Shown here: positions 1 to 6,977 of the stretch, in pieces
Numbering within the stretch: position 1 is the stretch's first letter
Layout: each line of letters opens with the position of its first letter
DNA from: Kosmotogaceae bacterium
GTDB taxonomy: Bacteria > Thermotogota > Thermotogae > Petrotogales > Kosmotogaceae
DNA: 21,010 nucleotides
Direction of reading: 5' to 3'
Assembly: GCA_003444085.1 (NCBI GenBank)
Contig: DLVL01000031.1
Span: 18,260-39,269, forward strand
Translations under genes and position numbers: made by a program
Notes under the pieces: model-generated
What the model was told of the DNA's origin: nothing
The model's database searches: none
What the model saw: only the letters and a program-made list of their open reading frames with translations

Positions 1-1640
1 GGATTGAACGAAAATGAAGGGGGTCTATCCATCAGCCATGTCTTTAACTCATATGGAGACTGAGGGGGTGCGGATGGTGACCGTTCAGTTGAAATGGCGC
101 TCAGGTAAGGGTAATCCCCACCCCAGATATCCAAGCTGTTTTCCGTGTGACCACCGGCATTTGCAGTGAAAACAGCTTCCACTACTCGTCCATCATACAT
201 GAGCACTTCTCCCGCAGTCTCCAACACAGCCGCTGTTGATCTATCGTGTTCAAAGTTCACGCCACGATACACTATGCTAAACTGGTCAGCTCTGATGTCA
301 AATCCCTGAGACACATAGCGACCCTTGTTGGCAATAACGTAGCTCCTCGTCGCTACTGCCTGAGTCTTAAGTGCCTCCATTGGCCAGCTCGCTGGCATCT
401 CTGAAGGAACTGCTGAAAGCAACAACTCTTCAAGACCAACAACGTTGACAACTGCGAATCCACCATTGCGAGGGATGATCTCCAGAACCCCTCTATATTG
501 ACGATCCTCGTAACCGAGCCAGGGCTGTCCTGGGTAACGCTCCATATTATGAATATAGATAGTAACGTACTGATCAGGAATCACCTTGAGATTCGTAGAG
601 AACGGGATCGTCCTCTCTTCAACTTCAAGAAAGAGTGCTGAGCCATCCTCGTAGACACGACATAGTTCTGCAGCCTCACCTGTATAAATGAGCTTCCCGT
701 CCAGTTCGACTGAGAAACTGCTTCCCACACGGAAAAAAACTTCATCAGCGTTAGGTAGAATACCCGAGCGGATATCAGGTCCTGTGTTTTCTGGGACCGA
801 TACGGTAGCAAACGAAACAACTTCCTTTATCGGAGGAGGTTCATAAGCTATTTCGCTCTCGATAAACTTCTCGGGGTAGTCTTCCGCGATCTGTTCGAGC
901 AGCTTCTTTACTTCAATATCGTCAGGGAATTCGTCAATCGCGCCTCGCAGGTAAGTAAGGGCCTGGTCAACATTGCCTAACATGAAATAAGCAACACCCA
1001 ATCTTGATCTTATTCCTACCAGCGACCTCTCTATGTTTGTTGCTTTGAAGTAGTAGTTTATCGCGTCAGCAAATCGCCCCATCTTGAAGTATGTTTCTCC
1101 GATGTAGAAGAACCCGAGAGCAAAATAGGGATCTACCTCGACCGCCTGGCTGAAATACGAAATCGCTTGGCTATAGCGCATAAGATCCAAACTGATCTTG
1201 CCCAGGAAGAAATTTGCCTCTCTCATGAGAAATAGAGGTACTTCTTTCCTGCTATCAACAACATGTCTGAACTGAGATTCAGCCAGATCAAGCAGCCCAA
1301 GATTATAGTACGCCACTCCGAGCGAAAACCTTGAAAGTAGATCTTCTTCTAGAATAAGCAGTGTCTCGTATTGCCTTGCAGCTTCAATATAATCTCCTTG
1401 CTCTTCGTAGATCGCAGCCAGGTTTTTTCTGGCTTCAATTACAGCCTTGTCCTGACTCATTGGATATGATTCGATGATGCTCAGATACTCATCGATACTG
1501 GCGGATATGTTTCCGGAAATGTATAAGTTCGCTGCACGTTCAAGAACCTGAAGATCATCATAATGTGAAGCTTCACCCCACGAAATACTCACAAGAAGCA
1601 TGGTTGAGATCAGCAGAACAAAAGTGAAAAACCTTCTCAT
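1..1640 (-). CDS. Exported TPR and SpoIID/LytB-domain protein, partial (C-terminus beyond left edge)
   Basis: Reading down from the ATG at 1640 there is no stop before base 1, so at least 546 residues are present and the C-terminus is missing. Residues 1-22 (basic MRR, then a hydrophobic stretch ending in SWGEA) look like a cleavable signal peptide. About residues 25-275 form TPR-like helical repeats with the spacing A-x-x-Y/F and G-x-x-x-x-A. From about residue 385 a SpoIID/LytB domain follows. It contains VPSEMPASWPMEALKTQAV (E414 aligns with the catalytic Glu of SpoIID lytic transglycosylases), and near residue 490 an AGGHTENSLDIWGG segment followed by PYL. The start is supported by a GGGGGG-rich ribosome binding site 8 bases upstream. 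SpoIID-domain enzymes cleave peptidoglycan glycan strands; in a non-sporulating bacterium a role in wall remodelling or assembly of envelope complexes is inferred. The gene lies 144 bp downstream of cysK and may have its own promoter. Confidence 0.85.
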   Translation of the reverse strand, partial: MRRFFTFVLLISTMLLVSISWGEASHYDDLQVLERAANLYISGNISASIDEYLSIIESYPMSQDKAVIEARKNLAAIYEEQGDYIEAARQYETLLILEEDLLSRFSLGVAYYNLGLLDLAESQFRHVVDSRKEVPLFLMREANFFLGKISLDLMRYSQAISYFSQAVEVDPYFALGFFYIGETYFKMGRFADAINYYFKATNIERSLVGIRSRLGVAYFMLGNVDQALTYLRGAIDEFPDDIEVKKLLEQIAEDYPEKFIESEIAYEPPPIKEVVSFATVSVPENTGPDIRSGILPNADEVFFRVGSSFSVELDGKLIYTGEAAELCRVYEDGSALFLEVEERTIPFSTNLKVIPDQYVTIYIHNMERYPGQPWLGYEDRQYRGVLEIIPRNGGFAVVNVVGLEELLLSAVPSEMPASWPMEALKTQAVATRSYVIANKGRYVSQGFDIRADQFSIVYRGVNFEHDRSTAAVLETAGEVLMYDGRVVEAVFTANAGGHTENSLDIWGGDYPYLSAISTERSPSAPPQSPYELKTWLMDRPPSFSFN

Positions 1641-1784
1641 GTTCTTAACCCCCCTACATAACCGCTTCAACACATTTAGACACATATGCGTGAGCTGACG
1701 TTCATGTGCTGGGTTGGTGTAGTCGTTCTAGCTCTTTGATCTTACAATCTGCGGGAAACGCTGGGTTTTTTGTTCTTAACGTTC

Positions 1785-2675
1785 TCAGAATAAACCGAGG
1801 CTCAAATACTTGTATCCAAAATCTGGCGAAACCGTAACTACTGTTTTGTCCTTGCCCAGCTTTTCTGCGATTTTCAGTGCGGCAACGATATTAGCCGCAG
1901 ACGAAATCCCCAGAAAAAGCCCTTTGTTGCGCGCAAGAAAGCGACACATATGTTTGGCTTCCTCAGATCCGACCAGTTCAATTGAGGTTATCACGGACCT
2001 GTCAACGTTTTCTGCAACGAAGCCGGGACCAATCCCCTGAATTTCATGAGCTCCTGGTTCACCTCCCGACAAAACGGGCGACTCGAGAGGCTCCACAGCC
2101 ACAAGTTCAATGTCGGGAATGTACCTCCTCAGACACCTGCCGACCCCTGTAATAGTCCCGCCGGTACCTACTCCAGCTACGAAAGCTCCTATTCTTGAGC
2201 CGAGGAGACTCAGAATCTCTGGTCCGGTCGTAAGCTCGTGAGACAAAGGATTTGCAGGATTACTGAACTGATCAGGCATATATGCATTTCGAACACCCTC
2301 AAGTATCTCCTTAGCCTTTTCCATCGCACCTCTTATTCCAACGTCAGAAGCAGTGAGTACTACTTCAGCACCATGTGCCTTGAGAATCTTGACTCTTTCG
2401 CAAGAAACGCTCTCAGGCATTGTGAGCACGACTCTGTACCCCTTTCTGCTTCCGTAACCAGCTAGTGCGATACCCGTGTTGCCACTTGTTGGTTCCACTA
2501 TCGTGTACCCTGCCTTGAGAAGACCGGCCTTCTCGCCGTGATCTATCATGAAGAATGCACAACGGTCCTTCACGCTGCCGCAGGGGTGCTGTCCTTCCAG
2601 CTTCACTGCTATATGGAACCCGTCTATTTCAACCATTGACGTTCTGGTATTGCGTGGCATTTCATGTATGTGCAT
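1785..2675 (-). CDS. cysK: Cysteine synthase (O-acetylserine sulfhydrylase), PLP-dependent
   Basis: Encodes 296 residues of a fold-type II PLP enzyme that makes L-cysteine from O-acetylserine and sulfide. Visible motifs are the PLP lysine in GSVKDR (K36), the substrate loop TSGNTG (63-68), the phosphate-binding GVGTGG (168-173), GIGPGFV near 214-220, GISSAAN (257-263) and the SPDFGYKYLS end that contacts the PLP nitrogen. An in-frame start 18 codons earlier exists, but the ATG at 2675 has a GAGGAG ribosome binding site at the right distance and gives a normal short N-terminus. The gene overlaps the end of the serine acetyltransferase gene by 14 bp, so translational coupling is likely and the pair performs both steps from serine to cysteine. 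The N-terminal segment reads RNTRTS where relatives usually have an NTP motif, and PCGS where PSGS or PGGS is common. Cystathionine beta-synthase-like activity cannot be excluded. Confidence 0.93.
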   Translation of the reverse strand: MHIHEMPRNTRTSMVEIDGFHIAVKLEGQHPCGSVKDRCAFFMIDHGEKAGLLKAGYTIVEPTSGNTGIALAGYGSRKGYRVVLTMPESVSCERVKILKAHGAEVVLTASDVGIRGAMEKAKEILEGVRNAYMPDQFSNPANPLSHELTTGPEILSLLGSRIGAFVAGVGTGGTITGVGRCLRRYIPDIELVAVEPLESPVLSGGEPGAHEIQGIGPGFVAENVDRSVITSIELVGSEEAKHMCRFLARNKGLFLGISSAANIVAALKIAEKLGKDKTVVTVSPDFGYKYLSLGLF

Positions 2676-3243
2676 GTACAGTACTCTCCTCAAAGAAATA
2701 GTCTTGCTCAGACTCTTTGGAACCGTCATTGATAATCCTTGCAGGAATCCCCACGGCTGTTGCCCCGGAAGGTACGGAGTTGATCACCACAGAGTTCGCA
2801 CCGATCTTTGCTCCAGAACCAACCACTATCGGTCCTAGAATCGAGGCATTAGCACCGATAACAACGTTCTCGCCAATGTCTGGATGCCGCTTTCCTTTTA
2901 TGATCCTTCTCGTTCCAAGGGTTACGCCATGGTAGATAAGTGTTCCCTTTCCTATGGACGCAGTAGATCCTATAACGACACCGATGGAATGGTCGATCAC
3001 AACACCCTTAGCGATTTGTGCGGCTGGATGAATATCTGCGCTAAAAAGGATTCTCGCAACATAGCTGAAAAACTTGGCCAGGAATCTCAGCCTCCTGGTC
3101 CAAAGAGAATGTGCAAGCCTGTAAAATAAGAGTGCATGAAATCCTGCAGAAAACAGGATTATGTCTGAGCGTCTTTCTGCCGAAGGATCAAGAAGCATAT
3201 AATAGCGCAAGTCTTCTCTTAAGTCCCTGAGTAATGCAGTCAC
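2662..3243 (-). CDS. cysE: Serine O-acetyltransferase, short form
   Basis: Encodes 193 residues. It transfers acetyl from acetyl-CoA to L-serine, giving O-acetylserine for the adjoining cysteine synthase. Residues 1-65 form a helical N-terminal region; residues 68-170 show left-handed beta-helix hexapeptide repeats. D84-H85 in VVIDHSIGVVIG matches the catalytic Asp-His of CysE, H120 in GKRHP matches the second active-site His, and YHGVTLGT is the family's coil motif. The length is close to the Gram-positive and Thermotoga short forms, which lack the long N-terminal domain of the E. coli enzyme. Translation starts at a GTG with GGAGTGG 6-8 bases upstream. The C-terminal tail (171-193) is acidic and polar and overlaps the cysK start; in other species the CysE C-terminus docks into the CysK active site, but the usual terminal Ile is absent here (it ends in HAHT). 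Confidence 0.93.
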   Translation of the reverse strand: MTALLRDLREDLRYYMLLDPSAERRSDIILFSAGFHALLFYRLAHSLWTRRLRFLAKFFSYVARILFSADIHPAAQIAKGVVIDHSIGVVIGSTASIGKGTLIYHGVTLGTRRIIKGKRHPDIGENVVIGANASILGPIVVGSGAKIGANSVVINSVPSGATAVGIPARIINDGSKESEQDYFFEESTVHAHT

Positions 3244-3251
3244 TGTTTACC

Positions 3252-3278
3252 ACTCCGAAGTTCCGAAAGTTCTGAAGT
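3252..3278 (-). promoter_or_regulatory. Possible hairpin masking the cysE ribosome binding site
   Basis: On the minus-strand RNA, ACUUC (3278-3274) can pair with GGAGU (3256-3252, one G-U pair), which is the core of the cysE ribosome binding site. Three further inner pairs, a mismatch and two pairs close a UCGG loop. The hairpin is imperfect (one bulge, one mismatch), so this is a candidate only. Confidence 0.3.
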
Positions 3279-3355
3279 CTGGAAAATGAGATGAGAAGCA
3301 AGTTGACTAAAACGAAGAACGTGCGAAAGATTACTCCTGCTGATACTTACTGAGT

Positions 3356-3382
3356 TTACTTTTCTTTGCACCCCGGTTTCAT
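3356..3382 (-). CDS. Putative 8-residue leader peptide MKPGCKEK upstream of cysE-cysK
   Basis: ATG at 3382, eight sense codons and TAA at 3356. A GGAGG ribosome binding site (3390-3394) sits 7 bases before the ATG, as good as those of the real genes in this window. It lies in the roughly 165-nt leader between a TATAAT box and cysE and contains one cysteine codon (TGC). Placement before cysteine biosynthesis genes suggests a translation-sensing role. No classic terminator/antiterminator pair is obvious downstream, so the mechanism is unclear and chance occurrence remains possible. Confidence 0.4.
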   Translation of the reverse strand: MKPGCKEK

Positions 3383-3415
3383 AAAATCGCCTCCATACTT
3401 GAGTGTCTTTATCGG

Positions 3416-3421
3416 ATTATA
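3416..3421 (-). promoter_or_regulatory. -10 box of a likely cysE-cysK promoter
   Basis: The minus strand reads TATAAT at 3421-3416. A good -35 hexamer is not present at 16-18 bp spacing (the nearest is AGTTAA or TAGTTA), so the promoter may be activator-dependent. Transcription would begin near 3409 and give a leader of about 165 nt before cysE. Confidence 0.4.
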
Positions 3422-3481
3422 CCATGTATCGCATTGGTTAACTACTAGACAACCATTTGACAGGTGGTAGAATCATAACAT

Positions 3482-4285
3482 ATGAGAAGAGCCCTATTTG
3501 CCGTAGTATTGTTTTTTGTCTACATTGGGACTGTGAGTTACTTCTATCTCTCCCCAATTGCTATTCCGAATATCGGCAGGCATTCCGATAAAGTCTTCCA
3601 CTTTCTGATCTTCCTTGCTGGTGGGGTTGTCTTTCTGATAGTTCTGAGGAGCCACTTAAGCAAGGCTCTTTCGAGAGTTTTCGGCATTTCTCTTCTTGCG
3701 GCCCCTCTTTTTATGGAGCTCATACAAGATATGATCCCGTACCGGGTACACGATCCCAAAGACATAATAGCGAATTACGCTGGGTTGGCAGTTCCGATTA
3801 TGGCATACCTTGTTGTTCTAATCATCAAAAAGATCTCCTGGACTTCCTGGCTGGTCTTTTTTGGTCTTGTTATAGCTCTATTCATTACTCGTCACGACGC
3901 GACTCTTATGCGCCTGCTCTCAAGAGAACTGGCGCTGTTTTTCGACATTGGCATATACTTTGCAACTACTTCAGTTGCGCTTCATATAATGTTCAGTAAC
4001 GGTGTTCGTCCCTTCACCATCATCCCTGAGGTGCTAGCGCTTGTACTGCCTACGGTCTTTTTGCTTGATCACCGGCTCACACCTCTATATACCTATACGA
4101 GAAGAGACATTGTTTTTGGCTATAGTGGCGTATTTACTGCAATATTGCTTTACTCAGTATACATATTGATACACGAAAGGAAGGGAGGCGCTGAGGATTC
4201 CGAAGACATCTCCGAAGAACAAAGAACTCCGTCAGAAAAGCAGCAAGAAGAGGTATGCCGCGTAGATCATCAGGAAGATTCCTGA
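3482..4285 (+). CDS. VanZ-like polytopic membrane protein
   Basis: Encodes 267 residues with about seven to eight hydrophobic segments (roughly 4-24, 39-57, 66-80, 98-116, 121-137, 150-171, 180-197, 211-231) and a charged, Glu-rich cytoplasmic tail (232-267). VanZ-family signatures are visible: DKVFHF (36-41), then MELIQ (78-82) and R88-x2-D91-x2-D94-x3-N98 with GL at 101-102. VanZ proteins are linked to lipid- or cell-wall-active antibiotic tolerance in some Firmicutes, but the biochemical role of most members is unknown and none is assigned here. The ATG is preceded by AGGTGG at a rather long distance (about 14 bp). Its last 54 bp overlap the antisense end of the antiporter gene, so the acidic tail is encoded opposite that gene's final transmembrane helix. 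Confidence 0.75.
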   Translation: MRRALFAVVLFFVYIGTVSYFYLSPIAIPNIGRHSDKVFHFLIFLAGGVVFLIVLRSHLSKALSRVFGISLLAAPLFMELIQDMIPYRVHDPKDIIANYAGLAVPIMAYLVVLIIKKISWTSWLVFFGLVIALFITRHDATLMRLLSRELALFFDIGIYFATTSVALHIMFSNGVRPFTIIPEVLALVLPTVFLLDHRLTPLYTYTRRDIVFGYSGVFTAILLYSVYILIHERKGGAEDSEDISEEQRTPSEKQQEEVCRVDHQEDS

Positions 4286-5179
4286 TTCCCATCTGTCAAG
4301 CACTCTGCGTTTGCCAGTGAACATCGTCAGAAAGAGGAGCCCTGCCGCCAGGAGAAGGAATGTCATATCAAGGTTCAGTGTGTTCACGTACTCTATGGGT
4401 CTGATAAGACCTGTAAGCCCCAGAATGAGTAAAACGTTGAAAATGCACGAACCAACAACGTTCCCTATTGCGATATCACTCCTGCGCTTGAAAGCTGCAA
4501 TTGCTGAAGTGAATAGTTCGGGAAGAGACGTGCCAAGAGCTATAACTGTTACTCCAATGATGTGCTCACTGATTCCAAAAGTTCTGGCCAGTGACACAGC
4601 ACTGTCAACAGTGAGCTTCCCTCCTATCAGAAGTGCTGCAAGTCCAAGAAGGAAAAGCAGCACAGAAGCAAGAACACTTCTCGTTCTTATTTCGGGAGCA
4701 GAGTCTGCCTTTACTCTCGAAATCACAAATACATAGACTGCGAATACAACAAAGCCGCAGAGAAGAATCACGCTGTCAGTACGAGAAAGAATACTTTCGG
4801 TCTTTCCCCAGAGAAGAGAATCATTCACCAGAAGGAAGACGAGAGCTGTTGAGATAACCAGAAAAGGGATCTCCTTCCAAACCGTGTTCCTCTGGACCCT
4901 CAGGGGGAAAATCAAACCCGAAATCCCCAGAATAACGAAGATGTTGATCAGGTTACTGCCAACGATATTCCCGAACGCAATGTCAACAGAGCCTTCTGCA
5001 GCAGCAATGACATTGATCGCAAGTTCTGGGGCAGATGTGCCAAAAGCAACAACCGTCAGACCGATTACTATCTCAGATATTGAGAGCCTCTTTGCGAGTG
5101 ATGAAGCCCCATCTACAAGAAAACCGGCTCCCTTAACAAGAAGAAAGAAACCTGCTACAAGCAGTAACAGGTTGATCAT
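4232..5179 (-). CDS. CaCA-family Na+/Ca2+ antiporter (YrbG-like)
   Basis: Encodes 315 residues, about ten transmembrane helices in two inverted halves. The two alpha-repeat signatures are intact: GTSAPEL (47-53) with GNIVGSNLIN (70-79), and GTSLPEL (216-222) with GNVVGSCIFN (239-248). The acidic E52 and E221 are the expected ion-coordinating residues. The protein should exchange Ca2+ (or another cation) against Na+ or H+ across the inner membrane; ion selectivity cannot be read from sequence. A TTG at 5188 would extend it by three codons and overlap the upstream cyclase stop, but the ATG at 5179 is preferred because it has a weak GGTAG at workable spacing and begins directly with the first helix. 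It starts one base after the upstream diguanylate cyclase stop codon, so coupled translation with that gene is likely. Confidence 0.9.
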   Translation of the reverse strand: MINLLLLVAGFFLLVKGAGFLVDGASSLAKRLSISEIVIGLTVVAFGTSAPELAINVIAAAEGSVDIAFGNIVGSNLINIFVILGISGLIFPLRVQRNTVWKEIPFLVISTALVFLLVNDSLLWGKTESILSRTDSVILLCGFVVFAVYVFVISRVKADSAPEIRTRSVLASVLLFLLGLAALLIGGKLTVDSAVSLARTFGISEHIIGVTVIALGTSLPELFTSAIAAFKRRSDIAIGNVVGSCIFNVLLILGLTGLIRPIEYVNTLNLDMTFLLLAAGLLFLTMFTGKRRVLDRWESGIFLMIYAAYLFLLLF

Positions 5180-5180
5180 G

Positions 5181-6845
5181 TCAGGCAACTACCATGTTTC
5201 GGCCCCGCTTTTTTGCCTCGTAAAGGAGTTTGTCCGCTTCCACAATCAGAGTATGCGCGTCATGGTCAGAGAACTCTTTTACTCCGGCACTGATTGTTGT
5301 CTTGAGATCATCGTGAAATTCCATTCTTTCTACGGCTCTTCTAATTCTCTCAGCGATTCTCACAGCGACTGCTCTCCTGGTGTCGGGAAGAACAACGAGA
5401 AACTCCTCTCCACCAAACCTGAACGCAATATCTCCCCGTCTTATACTTTCCTTTATCGTTGCTCCCAGGGCTCTCAAGGCCTTGTTTCCGACAGGGTGAC
5501 CATAAGAATCATTGATACGCTTGAAGTGATCCAGATCCAGCATGATCACTGAAAGCGGCTGTTCTTGACTTCTTGAGCGTTCGATTTTGTCCTGTAGCTT
5601 CTCATATAATCTCTGGTTGTTAAGAAGAGTGGTAAGCGAATCGATCTCCATTTGTTCCCTAAGCTCTTTATTAACTTCTTTCAGTGCACTCTCGGCAGAT
5701 TTCAGGGTCTTGTATTGCTCACTTATCTTCACATTCAGCCTGGACAACTCTTTTGTCTTCTCCTTGAGCAAATCTGCTTCAGCGATTTTCTTCTTCGTTT
5801 CATACAACGCGTGAATCTCCGCTATTCGTTTGGCGGTTTCCTCGCTGAAGATCTTTCGGTCAACAGTGGCTTGTTCTTTCTGGTACTTCAACGCATCAGC
5901 AAAGTCTCCCTTTCTTTCACAAAGTGTAGAAAGCGCTTCAAGTGTTCTGCTCTGTTCTTTTAGCAGAGTGCTGTTCTCCAGCAGCTTCATGGTCTCGTCG
6001 AAATACTCGGAAGCCCTGTCAAAATCCGATTCACTCATATAATAAACACCCATGCGTCTCAGACACTTTATTAGGGACTCAGTATCATGATGTCGCTCGG
6101 CAAGATTTCTGGACTTTTCAAGAAATGGCATGATTTTCTCTCTCTCTCCGAGATCTTCATAAGAGTCCGCAATATTCAAGTAAGTAGTAACCAGTTTTCG
6201 ACTCTGCCCAAGCCTCTGCTTGATCTCTGCAGATCTCAAGAAGTAATCCAGCCCCTCTTGTTTCATCCCTTTGCGAAACTGCAAGATCCCGAGATTGTTC
6301 AGGAAAGCGGCTTGCTGGTCTTCGTTTTTATTTCTCTCGGCAGTGTTGAGCGCCTTTCTCATGTATTCCTCGCTCTTCTGGTTCTCTTCGATTTCTGCAA
6401 AGACATTACCTACATTGCACTGTAAATCAGCTATTCTTGTTTTGTCATCTATACTCTCGAAGAAACTCAGTGAGTCTATCAGATTCTGCAAGGCCTTTTT
6501 ATAGTCTCCAAGGCGCCAGGAAGCAACGCCCAGTCTTGATAAGTAGTCTGCTCTGCTTCTCTCCCCCATAGCCGTGCCGCGTGTCTGAAGAATCTGTTGC
6601 AAATACTGAACACTCTGTTGGTAATTTCCCATGGAAGCGTATGCATTGGCGAGAAAAGAAAGGGCTTTCTCTTCGTTCTTTCTGTCATGATAACTGTTTT
6701 GTAACCTCAGAACTTCCTGTGCCGCTTCGATGACTTCTGAGGGATTTCTGTCATCCGACTCTTCAAGAAACTCTATGTAGCAGTTTGCAGCTTCTTCCGG
6801 TGAAAGATCTGTGACTCTATTCTTGAGTTCCTCAAGGCTATTCAT
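5181..6845 (-). CDS. TPR-coiled coil-GGDEF diguanylate cyclase, copy 1
   Basis: Encodes 554 residues with no signal peptide or membrane segment, so a cytosolic protein. Residues about 20-325 are TPR repeats for protein-protein sensing, 330-400 a charged coiled coil that probably transmits signal, and 401-554 a GGDEF domain. GGEEF (478-482) is intact, the metal Asp is in MLDLDHFK (D437), and an RxxD inhibitory site (RRGD, 469-472) lies exactly five residues before GGEEF, so feedback inhibition by c-di-GMP is expected. Expected reaction: two GTP to c-di-GMP. LTTL replaces the usual LTGL at the domain start. The ATG at 6845 was chosen because AGGAG lies 10 bases upstream and because it gives exact colinearity with copy 2; an upstream GTG at 6854 sits too close to the AGGAG. 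Confidence 0.92.
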   Translation of the reverse strand: MNSLEELKNRVTDLSPEEAANCYIEFLEESDDRNPSEVIEAAQEVLRLQNSYHDRKNEEKALSFLANAYASMGNYQQSVQYLQQILQTRGTAMGERSRADYLSRLGVASWRLGDYKKALQNLIDSLSFFESIDDKTRIADLQCNVGNVFAEIEENQKSEEYMRKALNTAERNKNEDQQAAFLNNLGILQFRKGMKQEGLDYFLRSAEIKQRLGQSRKLVTTYLNIADSYEDLGEREKIMPFLEKSRNLAERHHDTESLIKCLRRMGVYYMSESDFDRASEYFDETMKLLENSTLLKEQSRTLEALSTLCERKGDFADALKYQKEQATVDRKIFSEETAKRIAEIHALYETKKKIAEADLLKEKTKELSRLNVKISEQYKTLKSAESALKEVNKELREQMEIDSLTTLLNNQRLYEKLQDKIERSRSQEQPLSVIMLDLDHFKRINDSYGHPVGNKALRALGATIKESIRRGDIAFRFGGEEFLVVLPDTRRAVAVRIAERIRRAVERMEFHDDLKTTISAGVKEFSDHDAHTLIVEADKLLYEAKKRGRNMVVA

Positions 6846-6977
6846 AGCAGCCACTCTCCTGCTGGTAGATTCTTTCTGCTGGCTACACCTGATACCAAAA
6901 GTATACTAGATCTACAGGTAAACAGATTCATTCAAAGAAAGCATCCATTCGACTGAAATGCTGCAATCATGGATTTC
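6846..6977. other. Spacer between the two cyclase genes
   Basis: 132 bp. On the minus strand a TATACT hexamer (6905-6900) lies about 55 bp before the copy 1 start, preceded by the 8-bp palindrome TAGATCTA, but no good -35 box is seen. No terminator hairpin is evident, so read-through from copy 2 is possible. Confidence 0.3.

Noticed and set aside
3244..3410. T-box or SAM riboswitch in the cysE leader
   Set aside because: No T-box TGGNACCGC element and no SAM-type core were found; only the short reading frame and a small hairpin are visible.
3457..3462. TTGACA just before the VanZ-like gene as a -35 box
   Set aside because: A -10 box at 17 bp would fall on the start codon itself, and nothing suitable is present.
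4884..5552. Plus-strand open frame of 222 codons
   Set aside because: Fully antisense to the antiporter and cyclase genes, both of which carry intact family motifs; no ribosome binding site or recognisable domain.
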